Positions 1 to 5,908 of a stretch of DNA of 5,912 nt are shown piece by piece. A program made the position numbers and the translations under genes. Where the stretch lies: assembly GCA_014379795.1 (NCBI GenBank), contig JACMLC010000413.1, forward strand, positions 1-5,912, in the 5' to 3' direction. Under the pieces are notes generated by a model that did no database searches, was not told the DNA's origin, and was given only the letters and a program-made list of their open reading frames with translations. The stretch comes from Pyrinomonadaceae bacterium. GTDB lineage: Bacteria > Acidobacteriota > Blastocatellia > Pyrinomonadales > Pyrinomonadaceae. Position 1 is the first letter of the stretch. Each line of letters starts with the position of its first letter.

Positions 1-1116
1 AGACGATTTTCTCCACTCGGAGGGCGTCATCCCTGTGTGCTTTTTGAAAGCGGCGTTAAAGGTGGATTTGGAGTTGAAACCGACCTCTTCGGCAATCCCC
101 AGAATCGAGAGATGTTTCTTTTTCGGATCAAGGAGCCGCCGCTTGGCCTCTTCGATGCGATGCGCGTTGATAAAGTCAAAGAAATTTTGATTGAGCCGCT
201 CGTTGATAATCTGTGATAGGTGGTGCGCGGAAATCCCCATCCGCTCGGCCAGCTTTGGCAAGGTCAGCTCGGTGTCCGTAAAGGGTTTTTCCGCGAGCAT
301 CACTTCGCGCAAGCGGCTCAGGCTGCGCTCTGCTCTTTCCTGCGTGAGCGTGGATTTCTCATATCGCTTGACGGGGATGCGGTCCTCGATTTTTTCGGTA
401 ACGACCTCAGAAGACCGCCGCAGCTTGACGTAGACAGCCGTGTAAATAAAGACCGAGAAGAGAAGCGGGATGACCAGATTCGTCTGCACGCTGTAATCGA
501 AAACGAAGCGCACAATCGAAGCTATCCAGATGGCCAGAAAGATTCCGGTCCAGATGCGTACCCAGTAAAGATTGCTCTTATCCACTGCCGCCGGTTCAGC
601 TTGTGCGCGCCCGCGCCGCTGTAGGCCCAGAGACAAAATCGGAATCATGTACAGAGAGCCTTGCAGCAAGACAAGCAGCGTCCTCACATACCACTCTCGC
701 GGATAGCTCTGGATAGCTGCCGTTAAAAATTCAAGCTTGTACGCACTGCTCTGAAAATAAAAAGGCAACAGGTACAGCAAACAGATGCTCGCCGGGATAA
801 AGTGCAGTAGATATTTCCTGCCAAGCTTTTGGCTCTTTGCCAGCAGCGATTTGATATACAGAAAGCAAAGCGGCGCGATCAAGAATTGCAGCGGGACGTG
901 TAGCTGCGCCAGATGCGGGTACTGCAACAGGTATCTGGTGTTTAAGAGAATATTCCAGACGAGGATCACCGAAATCACCAGCAGCAACGCCGCCAGCAAG
1001 CGATTCGCAACCGCGTTCCCGCGCTTGATGCCTATCAGCGCGCACGCGAACAGGAAGGCCTGCGCCGCTCCGAGCAGAGTCAGGACAGAGATAAGATTGA
1101 GCGACGGTTCCGGCAT
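1..1116 (-). CDS. Membrane-embedded AraC-family transcriptional regulator (C-terminus cut by window edge)
   Basis: This open frame reads leftward from an ATG at 1114-1116 and is still open at base 1, giving 372 visible residues. The N-terminal part is strongly hydrophobic, with about seven predicted membrane helices near residues 6-28, 35-58, 72-90, 102-122, 142-164, 186-210 and 212-232. A charged linker (233-272) follows. The C-terminal part (about 273-372) is an AraC-type double helix-turn-helix. The first helix pair is around LAERMGISAHHLSQIINE. The second carries the family signature, IAEEVGFNSKSTFNAAFKKH (341-360), followed by TGMTPSEWRK. In the family this domain binds DNA as a transcription activator. 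Membrane attachment suggests it senses an envelope or small-molecule signal; the ligand is unknown. Only a few residues are probably missing, since the family usually ends just after this motif. No other in-frame ATG, GTG or TTG lies between the CHAT stop and 1116, so the start is well constrained, although no good Shine-Dalgarno sequence sits at normal distance. The gene lies 121 bases downstream of the CHAT gene on the same strand. Confidence 0.93.
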   Translation of the reverse strand, partial: MPEPSLNLISVLTLLGAAQAFLFACALIGIKRGNAVANRLLAALLLVISVILVWNILLNTRYLLQYPHLAQLHVPLQFLIAPLCFLYIKSLLAKSQKLGRKYLLHFIPASICLLYLLPFYFQSSAYKLEFLTAAIQSYPREWYVRTLLVLLQGSLYMIPILSLGLQRRGRAQAEPAAVDKSNLYWVRIWTGIFLAIWIASIVRFVFDYSVQTNLVIPLLFSVFIYTAVYVKLRRSSEVVTEKIEDRIPVKRYEKSTLTQERAERSLSRLREVMLAEKPFTDTELTLPKLAERMGISAHHLSQIINERLNQNFFDFINAHRIEEAKRRLLDPKKKHLSILGIAEEVGFNSKSTFNAAFKKHTGMTPSEWRKSS

Positions 1117-1118
1117 CT

Positions 1119-1185
1119 GGAAAAGAAAGCCTCTGAATATGGATTGAAGCGGGGAGTCTTCAGCTTTTCTATTTTCAGAGAGGCT
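1119..1185 (-). terminator. Possible terminator or leader hairpin between the CHAT and AraC-type genes
   Basis: Read on the minus strand, the arm AGCCTCT (with GAA after a two-base bulge) near 1171-1185 pairs with TTCAGAGGCT near 1128-1137. Inside it, TGAAG and CTTCA can form a second short stem. The outer arm is followed at once by TTTCTTTTCC (1119-1128), a T-rich tract. This looks like an imperfect Rho-independent terminator for the CHAT transcript. It also ends only a few bases before the ATG at 1116, and the only SD-like sequence (AGAGG, about 1130-1134, 13 bases from the ATG) lies in the arm. It could therefore instead be a leader structure that limits translation of the regulator. No folding energy was calculated. 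Confidence 0.35.
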
Positions 1186-1204
1186 ATACCGTTCGATGCC
1201 ATGT

Positions 1205-1232
1205 GCGCAAGCGTCTCCGCCTCGCGCAAGCG
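1205..1232. repeat. Pair of 9-base direct repeats just after the CHAT stop codon
   Basis: The sequence gcgcaagcg occurs at 1205-1213 and again at 1224-1232, 19 bases apart start to start, which is about two helical turns. The pair lies immediately downstream of the CHAT stop codon and upstream of the AraC-type gene. AraC-family proteins often bind direct repeats about two turns apart, so an operator is possible, but a chance match in GC-rich sequence is equally possible. Confidence 0.3.
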
Positions 1233-1237
1233 ACCCG

Positions 1238-4180
1238 TTACCTCCATTCACCTTGCAGGGTGAAGGCAGCCCAGTAATAAGGAGAGGTAAAACGCCCGTC
1301 GCGCACCATCGCTTTCTGTGCGGCCTGTAAGGCTTGCGCCGGTCTCATCCCCTGCTTCAGCATGGCTTGATAAAAGCGGGTCATCAATTCGGCGGTTCCC
1401 TGATCGCTCACGTTCCATAAGCTGACCACGACTCGCGGCGCGCCCGCGTACATGAATCCGCGCGTCAATCCGACCAGTCCCTCGCCCTTGACCTCTTTGC
1501 CCAAGCCGGTCTGGCAGGCCGAAAGCACGACCAATTCGGCAGGCAGTTTCAAATTAAAAATTTCATGCGCACGCAAGAATCCGTCCTGCGGCTCTCCCTT
1601 GTCATCGAACATCGAGAAGAGGATGCCAGACAGTTCCGGGTGTTGACTGTCCAGCAACCCGTGTGTGGCAAAGTGTATGTAACGATATTGTCCCAAGGCC
1701 GGGTCGGTGGCCGCCTTGCGGTCAGCCGAAAAACCGAAGGCTTGTTTGCGCTCGGTGGCAGGAACCAGCTTTAGTATCTGCTCGGCTTCGCGCCGTGTGC
1801 CGGGCAGTCTGGGAATAGCCAAGCCTGCTCTTTCCACGTCGGAATCTTGCGCGGACTGTATGACCGTCCGGTCGAAATCTCTTAATGCCGACGCCTTCTT
1901 ACTTGCGTCAGGTTGCGCCTGTGCGTTGGCATCCGTGCCCGGAGAACTTGGCGCAGCCTTACCAGCGATATTCTTCAAACGCTCGTCGGCGCGGTCAAAA
2001 ACCGGATCGGCCAAGACCGCAAAAGTTTTGGGCGCCGGGCGACGGCCTTTGACTTCGCGGCGTAAGACGGCCAGCGTCGAAGCCGAAGGCAAGGTGACGA
2101 TTTCGTGATCAAGAATCAGCGGTCTGTAGGCGGCAGTACTATTCTTCGCGGCAGGAGAAGGCAAGGCTGCAAAGGGGATGAACTGCAACGCTCCATCAGC
2201 CACAATCAGCAGACGCTGTTTGCCAAGCTGTGCGGCGACGGGCGCGAGAATCATCTGCGATAAGCGCGCTGCGGATGAATCCGTTGGCGCCATTTGGTCT
2301 GACTGCTCTTGGTCCAGCACTCCCGGTTTCCCTTCAAGACTTTGCTTATCGCGATTTGGCTTGCTCAAAAACTTATAAACCTGCCGCGCCGCATCTTCTA
2401 TCTGAGCACGCTTTGGCAGCACGTAACTTTGGATTGAATCCTGCGTCACGACCCAAAGGTAGCTGCGCGCAGCTCCGAGCGAGTATTCCAAGAGGATTGT
2501 GTCTTTATCAAGAACCTCTGGTTGGATCTCTCGCAGGCTAAGCGGCTGCGGTTGGGTTAGCGCGGCATAGCGCGGGCTAGATTGCCGGATCTGCGCCTCG
2601 ACCTGTTGTAGTTGGGTCGTTAATGTTCCAATCTCTTTAGCCACCGCCCGTGACTGCTCTTCCGTATGGGTTTCGTTCAACAGAGCGGCCTGCTGTCGTG
2701 CCCTCCCGTTGAGCCGTTGTTGAAGAGAGCGTTCCTGTTCAAGCAAGCGCGGCTCGACTCCTTGACGAATATCTGCGCGCGCTTCGACCAGCATTTCTAG
2801 CAACGATCGGGCGCGACTGCGTTCGTTGGCTTGCAAGGCCGCCGCATTGTATCCGGCGGTCGGATGTTGAGTGTGCAAATGCATCAACAGATCAACATAA
2901 AATTCGTACCAGTGCTGAGTTCGAGCGAAATAAGTGCTGCGTAGTTCCTGACTGGCAATCTTCGCGCGCGCACCTTCGATAATAGAGAGCGCTGCTTCGA
3001 TGTTGGTCAATGCTTCATTCAGATCGCCGGAGTCACGGTGAGCCACTGCCATTCCATAAAGGCTGAACGCTTGACCTTCCGGACTACCGATAGACTTTTT
3101 CAGAGCGAGTGCTTGAGTAAATGATTCCAGAGCCTTCTGCGGCTCGTTGAGGTCAAGATGAGTAAACCCGATGCTGATAAGGGCGGCAGACTCTACGTGC
3201 TGAAATTTAGCGGCACGCCCCAGCAGCAGCGCCCGCTGATAATGATCAAACGCCTTAGCATACTCAGCCTTTGAAAAGTAGATGTCTCCGATGGAGATCA
3301 GCGTATTAGGCTCGCCGTCTTTGAGATCGCGTAAGAGGGGAAGCGCTTGTTCGTAGTATTCGAGAGCTTTGGCTAACTCGCCCAGATCACTGTAAATCTC
3401 GCCGATGTGTCCGAGCGCAAAGCCTTCTCCAATGCGGTTGCCCGTCAAGCGAAAAAGGGGGATGGCCTGATTATAAAAATCAAGTTCTTTCTGGCGCTCG
3501 CCGATACTGCCATAGATGATCGCGATGAGATTGAGCGCATAGGCGCGCTCAGTCGCGTTGCCCTGCGTCTCGATCAAGGGTAGCGCTTGATTGTAGAAGT
3601 CCAGCGCCTTTTGATAATCGCCCAGCTCAAAATGAATATAGCCAATGCCGATAGTGAGATAAATCTCTAAGGCGCGATTCCCCACTACGTTGATAAGCTT
3701 ACGCATCTGCGTGAGCATTTCCATAACGCGTAGTTTCTCGCGGTTATCAAGCGAGGAATAGAGATTGAAAAGGTGCTGTATGGACAAGCTTTCGCCTTCC
3801 TTGTTATCGGCGGCGCGATAGATTTGCAGCGCTTGCGCGAAGTACACGAAGGCCGTCTCTTTATTATTCAAGGCTACATGAATCAGCCCGATGTCATTGA
3901 GCGTCGCTGCGGCCTTGAACCGATCATCGAGGGTACGATAGATGGACAGCGCTGCTTCATACTTACTGAGAGCTTCGCGCAAGGCAGTCTCCGTCTGTTG
4001 CGTGTAGAGTTGAGAGGCTTCCTGTCGCAGTTTTTCGGCCAGATCGCGCTTCGAATCCGTATCGCTTTGCGCATGTAGCGTGACTGTGGTTAAGAACACG
4101 AGGGTGAGCAGAAAAAAAGAGCGGACAAAGATGTTTCTGATGGAGTGAGAAGGGAAATTATAGGAGGTTGATGCAGACAT
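1238..4180 (-). CDS. Exported TPR-repeat protein with C-terminal CHAT (caspase-like) peptidase domain
   Basis: This 980-residue protein begins with a signal peptide: a polar N-region, the hydrophobic core FFLLTLVFLTTVTL (22-35), and a likely cleavage after LHA at residue 37. About eight TPR-like units of 40-residue period follow from residue 69 to about 402 (unit starts near 69, 109, 149, 191, 231, 271, 309, 349 and a half unit at 389). TPRs normally bind proteins. Residues about 475-535 are rich in Gln, Glu and Arg and look like a coiled coil. The CHAT domain spans about 640-980. It contains ADGALQFIPFAAL (661-673), the catalytic histidine His840 in HFATHG, the catalytic cysteine Cys889 in LSACQTGLG, and the conserved tail GLTRGFMYAGAPRVVVSLW. 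In this family the His/Cys pair forms a clan CD, caspase- or separase-like protease. Both residues are present, so the enzyme is probably active; substrate and trigger cannot be read from the sequence. The ATG at 4180 is supported by GGAG eight bases upstream and by the signal peptide starting there. An Ala/Ser/Asp-rich stretch (about 739-765) interrupts the CHAT domain. Confidence 0.95.
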   Translation of the reverse strand: MSASTSYNFPSHSIRNIFVRSFFLLTLVFLTTVTLHAQSDTDSKRDLAEKLRQEASQLYTQQTETALREALSKYEAALSIYRTLDDRFKAAATLNDIGLIHVALNNKETAFVYFAQALQIYRAADNKEGESLSIQHLFNLYSSLDNREKLRVMEMLTQMRKLINVVGNRALEIYLTIGIGYIHFELGDYQKALDFYNQALPLIETQGNATERAYALNLIAIIYGSIGERQKELDFYNQAIPLFRLTGNRIGEGFALGHIGEIYSDLGELAKALEYYEQALPLLRDLKDGEPNTLISIGDIYFSKAEYAKAFDHYQRALLLGRAAKFQHVESAALISIGFTHLDLNEPQKALESFTQALALKKSIGSPEGQAFSLYGMAVAHRDSGDLNEALTNIEAALSIIEGARAKIASQELRSTYFARTQHWYEFYVDLLMHLHTQHPTAGYNAAALQANERSRARSLLEMLVEARADIRQGVEPRLLEQERSLQQRLNGRARQQAALLNETHTEEQSRAVAKEIGTLTTQLQQVEAQIRQSSPRYAALTQPQPLSLREIQPEVLDKDTILLEYSLGAARSYLWVVTQDSIQSYVLPKRAQIEDAARQVYKFLSKPNRDKQSLEGKPGVLDQEQSDQMAPTDSSAARLSQMILAPVAAQLGKQRLLIVADGALQFIPFAALPSPAAKNSTAAYRPLILDHEIVTLPSASTLAVLRREVKGRRPAPKTFAVLADPVFDRADERLKNIAGKAAPSSPGTDANAQAQPDASKKASALRDFDRTVIQSAQDSDVERAGLAIPRLPGTRREAEQILKLVPATERKQAFGFSADRKAATDPALGQYRYIHFATHGLLDSQHPELSGILFSMFDDKGEPQDGFLRAHEIFNLKLPAELVVLSACQTGLGKEVKGEGLVGLTRGFMYAGAPRVVVSLWNVSDQGTAELMTRFYQAMLKQGMRPAQALQAAQKAMVRDGRFTSPYYWAAFTLQGEWR
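1241..2263 (-). other. CHAT peptidase domain with intact His840/Cys889 pair
   Basis: This segment encodes residues about 640-980 of the exported protein. His840 is encoded at 1661-1663 (CAC on the minus strand) and Cys889 at 1514-1516 (TGC). The spacing of 49 residues and the surrounding motifs HFATHG and SACQTG match active CHAT domains. Domain limits are estimated by eye. Confidence 0.9.
2975..3976 (-). repeat. Array of about eight TPR-like repeats encoded within the CHAT gene
   Basis: Residues 69-402 fall into units of about 40 residues, each with the pattern KAL-x-x-YxQALPL and, further on, LxxIGxIYxxLGE. The 40-residue step is longer than the classical 34-residue TPR. It resembles the TPR_12 / kinesin light chain type common next to CHAT domains. 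The units at 191, 231 and 271 are the most alike (for example KALDFYNQALPL, KELDFYNQAIPL, KALEYYEQALPL), which suggests local duplication. Confidence 0.85.
4070..4180 (-). other. Signal peptide of the CHAT protein
   Basis: Residues 1-37 have a basic/polar start (with arginines at 15 and 20), the hydrophobic run FFLLTLVFLTTVTL, and LHA before QSD, a good signal peptidase I site. No lipobox cysteine is present. The mature protein should be periplasmic or released rather than cytoplasmic. Confidence 0.85.
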
Positions 4181-4188
4181 GGCTTTAA

Positions 4189-4192
4189 CTCC
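4189..4192 (-). promoter_or_regulatory. Ribosome binding site of the CHAT gene
   Basis: On the minus strand GGAG is followed by TTAAAGCC and then the ATG at 4180, a spacing of eight bases. This supports the chosen start. Confidence 0.65.
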
Positions 4193-4536
4193 ATGATTAA
4201 GATGGGGTTGATGTTCTCAAAGCTTCCTTCCGGCAAGAGCGTGGTCGAATCAGGTGAATTTCTAACATACTCGTCGTAACAATGAAAAGGTGTTTGCCTT
4301 GTAACGCTGAATCAGGCAGCCGGGCGAGAGGGCGATAGTTCAGAAGCGAACATCCGGTAATAACCCCCAATGGGCTATGAGCTGTGAATCCTTTGGGCAC
4401 AAAAGCGCGTGTGGCAGGAAGAAGCTGACGATTTAGAGGGGGCTGCGATTTGGGCGTCTAATAGACAGCGATGCAGGGCGGACTTGAGGTTCTTCGGTGG
4501 TCATCCTGCGCCGTAATCCGTTGTCCCTTTAATAAC
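4193..4536. other. Intergenic region upstream of the CHAT gene; no convincing gene
   Basis: This stretch of about 340 bases lies between the DUF5658-type gene and the CHAT gene. A 67-codon GTG-started frame (4197-4400, minus) crosses it. It has no SD, no recognisable domain and no signal or membrane features, so I do not call it a gene. The promoter for the CHAT gene is expected here. I see a loose -10-like TATGTT on the minus strand near 4266-4271 but no matching -35 box. Just below the DUF5658 stop, CCCT and AGGG could form only a weak four-pair stem, so no clear terminator is visible. Confidence 0.6.
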
Positions 4537-4905
4537 TCAGGGTTGAAGGATGAGTAGCAGATTCGGCATCGCGCCGAGATAGGCTGTGGCGGCGTCTGTG
4601 ATTTGCCAGCCGAGCGCGTGCATTCCGGTCGTCGCATGCACGACCATCAAGCACAGGTAGATGCCCAAAACCAGCGACATGCCGCGCCGCGCCAGCTTCA
4701 GATGCGAGCAGCGATAAAGCATGTAAGCCGTGAAAGCTCCGATAGCCAGCTTGGTGATGAGGAACGGCCCGTTGCCCATATCCAAGAGGCGTGCCATCAG
4801 GCCATTGCCTTCTGTCGCCACGTTGGTGCGAACCCAGATAATCGTCAACTGTGCGTCGAGCCAGTTAAGAGTGAATAAAAGAATGCTTTTCGAGAGGGCG
4901 TCCAT
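4537..4905 (-). CDS. Small integral membrane protein, DUF5658-like
   Basis: The protein has 122 residues and three clear hydrophobic helices, near residues 5-25, 48-66 and 76-94, with a weaker hydrophobic end (106-121). The N-terminal pattern LNWLDAQLTIIWV (13-25), then TEGNGLMARLL (31-41), then GPFLITKLAIG (46-56) matches the layout of DUF5658 membrane proteins: an Asp in helix 1, a Glu-x-Asn-x-Leu-Met segment, and a Lys in helix 2. The biochemical role of that family is not known, and I do not assign one. Asp17, Glu32, Asn34 and Lys52 are polar residues in or near membrane segments and are the likely conserved positions. The start is supported by AAGGAG at 4916-4921, ten bases before the ATG. 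The gene is co-directional with the CHAT gene but 356 bases upstream of it, so shared transcription is uncertain. Confidence 0.85.
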   Translation of the reverse strand: MDALSKSILLFTLNWLDAQLTIIWVRTNVATEGNGLMARLLDMGNGPFLITKLAIGAFTAYMLYRCSHLKLARRGMSLVLGIYLCLMVVHATTGMHALGWQITDAATAYLGAMPNLLLILQP

Positions 4906-4915
4906 CCCGTTGCAT

Positions 4916-4921
4916 CTCCTT
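4916..4921 (-). promoter_or_regulatory. Ribosome binding site of the DUF5658-like gene
   Basis: AAGGAG on the minus strand lies ten bases before the ATG at 4905. It is a strong Shine-Dalgarno match at slightly long spacing and fixes the start. Confidence 0.75.
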
Positions 4922-4960
4922 CGCGTGCCAACCTTGTTTAACCTCCCCCTGAAAGTCCGA

Positions 4961-4992
4961 AACCCCCAAAGGCCAAAAAGGGCTTGGGGGTT
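4961..4992. other. GC-rich hairpin in the leader of the DUF5658-like gene
   Basis: AACCCCCAA (4961-4969) is an exact inverted match to TTGGGGGTT (4984-4992). GCC and GGC can extend the stem inward, leaving a small A-rich loop. No T-run follows on either strand, so it is not a standard terminator. It lies 40 bases upstream of the SD of the minus-strand gene and may be a leader structure or a protein-binding site. Confidence 0.5.
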
Positions 4993-5010
4993 CCACCAAC
5001 CAATACGGGA

Positions 5011-5024
5011 GAAGCTTTTGCTTC
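5011..5024. other. Small hairpin GAAGC-TTTT-GCTTC
   Basis: The arms GAAGC (5011-5015) and GCTTC (5020-5024) flank a four-base TTTT loop. It sits next to the larger hairpin at 4961-4992. It is short and may be incidental. Confidence 0.35.
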
Positions 5025-5252
5025 CTTGTATCGTTAAGAAAATTCTAATCGGTAAGCTATTCCGCGAAATGCTCTTTAAATTTTTCGTTGGGTTGCTGGG
5101 TCACTCTGCCATTCTTGCAGATTCAGCGAGCCGATGCTAATCTGCGCCCGATCATAGCAAGGCCGAACGCGTTTTAGGTTGGCCCTTCGGCGTAATGGTT
5201 TGCTGCCGAAGACCTGCACTGCACCTACCACCTCAGCAAGCCCACTTCTTAG

Positions 5253-5258
5253 AGGAGG
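5253..5258 (+). promoter_or_regulatory. Ribosome binding site deciding the start of the secreted-protein gene
   Basis: AGGAGG lies five bases before the ATG at 5264. It selects this start over the in-frame ATG at 5195, which has no SD and would put a polar extension of 23 residues in front of the signal peptide, and over the ATG at 5273, which is 14 bases away. Confidence 0.85.
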
Positions 5259-5263
5259 TTGAA

Positions 5264-5809
5264 ATGACTTTAATGAAAAGGGTTCTTGCGTCGTTGATTA
5301 TGCTCTTGACCGCGTTGTGTATCTCATCCCAAGCCCAGAAAGGCCAAACAGAAAAACAAGGTGGAAATCCCACGGGGCCGTGCTCAGTGTTAAGCAGCGG
5401 AGGGACGGTTTATGACACCACGGAGTGCGAAGAATTGGCCCGGAACGGAAGACTTATTCAGAAGGACAAAAAGGGGAATCTGACTGCGCTTGTCTTAGTC
5501 GCTGGAAAAACGACTAAATGGAAAGTGGTTGCAAAGGCCAAAGGAAAGAGCATAGCCGGTGTTCCAGTAAAGCTGACCAGCAAGAAAGATAATTCGATAG
5601 TTGCACAAGCAGTGACGGATCGAAAGGGAATGTTTAGTTTGTCGATCCCGGCGACCTTTCAGGGCGACGTTGACTCATACATCAATGAAGGAGGCTTTTG
5701 TTTCGAGTTTGTCCAACCAGATATTGTTACCATCAAAGAAATAATATGTGTGGACGATGGAACTCTTGAGCCTTTAAAATTTAGGGTCGTGAAAGTAACG
5801 CGTCCTTAA
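5264..5809 (+). CDS. Secreted protein with carboxypeptidase-regulatory-like (Ig/transthyretin-type) domain
   Basis: The protein has 181 residues. It starts with a typical signal peptide: MTLMKRVLASLIMLLTALCI has basic residues and then a hydrophobic core. The likely cleavage is after SSQA (residue 24). Cys19 lies in the core but the residues before it do not form a lipobox, so a lipoprotein is unlikely. The mature part has four cysteines (40, 55, 146, 162), enough for two disulfides. Residues about 86-135 read like a beta-sandwich repeat: KWKVVAKAKGKSIAGVPVKL, then a short turn, then AVTDRKGMFSLSIP. The pattern 'G-x-P-V-x-L ... T-D-x-x-G-x-F-x-L' is typical of carboxypeptidase-regulatory, Cna-B and Big-type domains, which act as structural or binding modules in exported proteins. 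No catalytic motif is visible. It is transcribed away from the other genes and its role is not known. Confidence 0.85.
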   Translation: MTLMKRVLASLIMLLTALCISSQAQKGQTEKQGGNPTGPCSVLSSGGTVYDTTECEELARNGRLIQKDKKGNLTALVLVAGKTTKWKVVAKAKGKSIAGVPVKLTSKKDNSIVAQAVTDRKGMFSLSIPATFQGDVDSYINEGGFCFEFVQPDIVTIKEIICVDDGTLEPLKFRVVKVTRP

Positions 5810-5882
5810 AAAATTACGAAGTGGAATTGCCAGCGGCTCTAGCAGATTCCAGATTCACCTGCGGCAGGAGACACATAGGAAG

Positions 5883-5908
5883 GGCGTGACCGGCGGACAG
5901 GTCGCGCC
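5883..5908 (+). terminator. Strong hairpin at the right edge, possible terminator of the secreted-protein gene
   Basis: GGCGTGACC (5883-5891) pairs over nine positions, one a G-U wobble, with GGTCGCGCC (5900-5908), leaving an eight-base loop. It lies 74 bases after the stop codon at 5809. The sequence then reads GTTC and the window ends, so a T-run cannot be confirmed. It could be a terminator or another structured element. Confidence 0.5.

Larger units (their letters stand above)
4906..5252. other. Divergent intergenic region carrying two small hairpins
   Basis: This region separates the minus-strand DUF5658-type gene from the plus-strand secreted-protein gene and should contain both promoters. 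On the minus strand TAGAAT (5042-5047) is a five-of-six match to a -10 box but lacks a good -35 box. On the plus strand TTGCAG (5115-5120) and TAATCT (5138-5143, preceded by TG) are 17 bases apart but match the consensus weakly. If the minus-strand site is real, the DUF5658 messenger has a leader of about 130 bases containing both hairpins. No gene is supported here; frames crossing it have no start signals or domain features. Confidence 0.55.

Noticed and set aside
785..1147. Plus-strand frame of 120 codons opposite the regulator
   Set aside because: It is antisense to the clearly coding membrane helices of the AraC-type regulator and has no domain features.
1707..2108. Plus-strand frame of 133 codons opposite the CHAT domain
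   Set aside because: It lies antisense to well conserved CHAT coding sequence; its Ala/Ser/Arg-rich composition is that of a shadow frame.
1238..4180. Type III-E CRISPR-associated TPR-CHAT (Craspase) protease
   Set aside because: No CRISPR array or Cas effector is present, and the signal peptide would remove the protein from the cytoplasm where that complex acts.
4197..4400. 67-codon frame on the minus strand just upstream of the CHAT gene
   Set aside because: It starts with GTG without an SD, has mixed composition without domain, signal or membrane features, and ends in the CHAT leader. Most likely chance.
4730..5140. Plus-strand frame of 136 codons overlapping the DUF5658-like gene and the intergenic region
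   Set aside because: Its first part is antisense to a gene with a strong SD and membrane helices; the remainder has no recognisable features.
5195..5263. 23-residue N-terminal extension of the secreted protein from an upstream ATG
   Set aside because: AGGAGG sits five bases before the ATG at 5264, and a normal signal peptide starts there; the extension would bury it.
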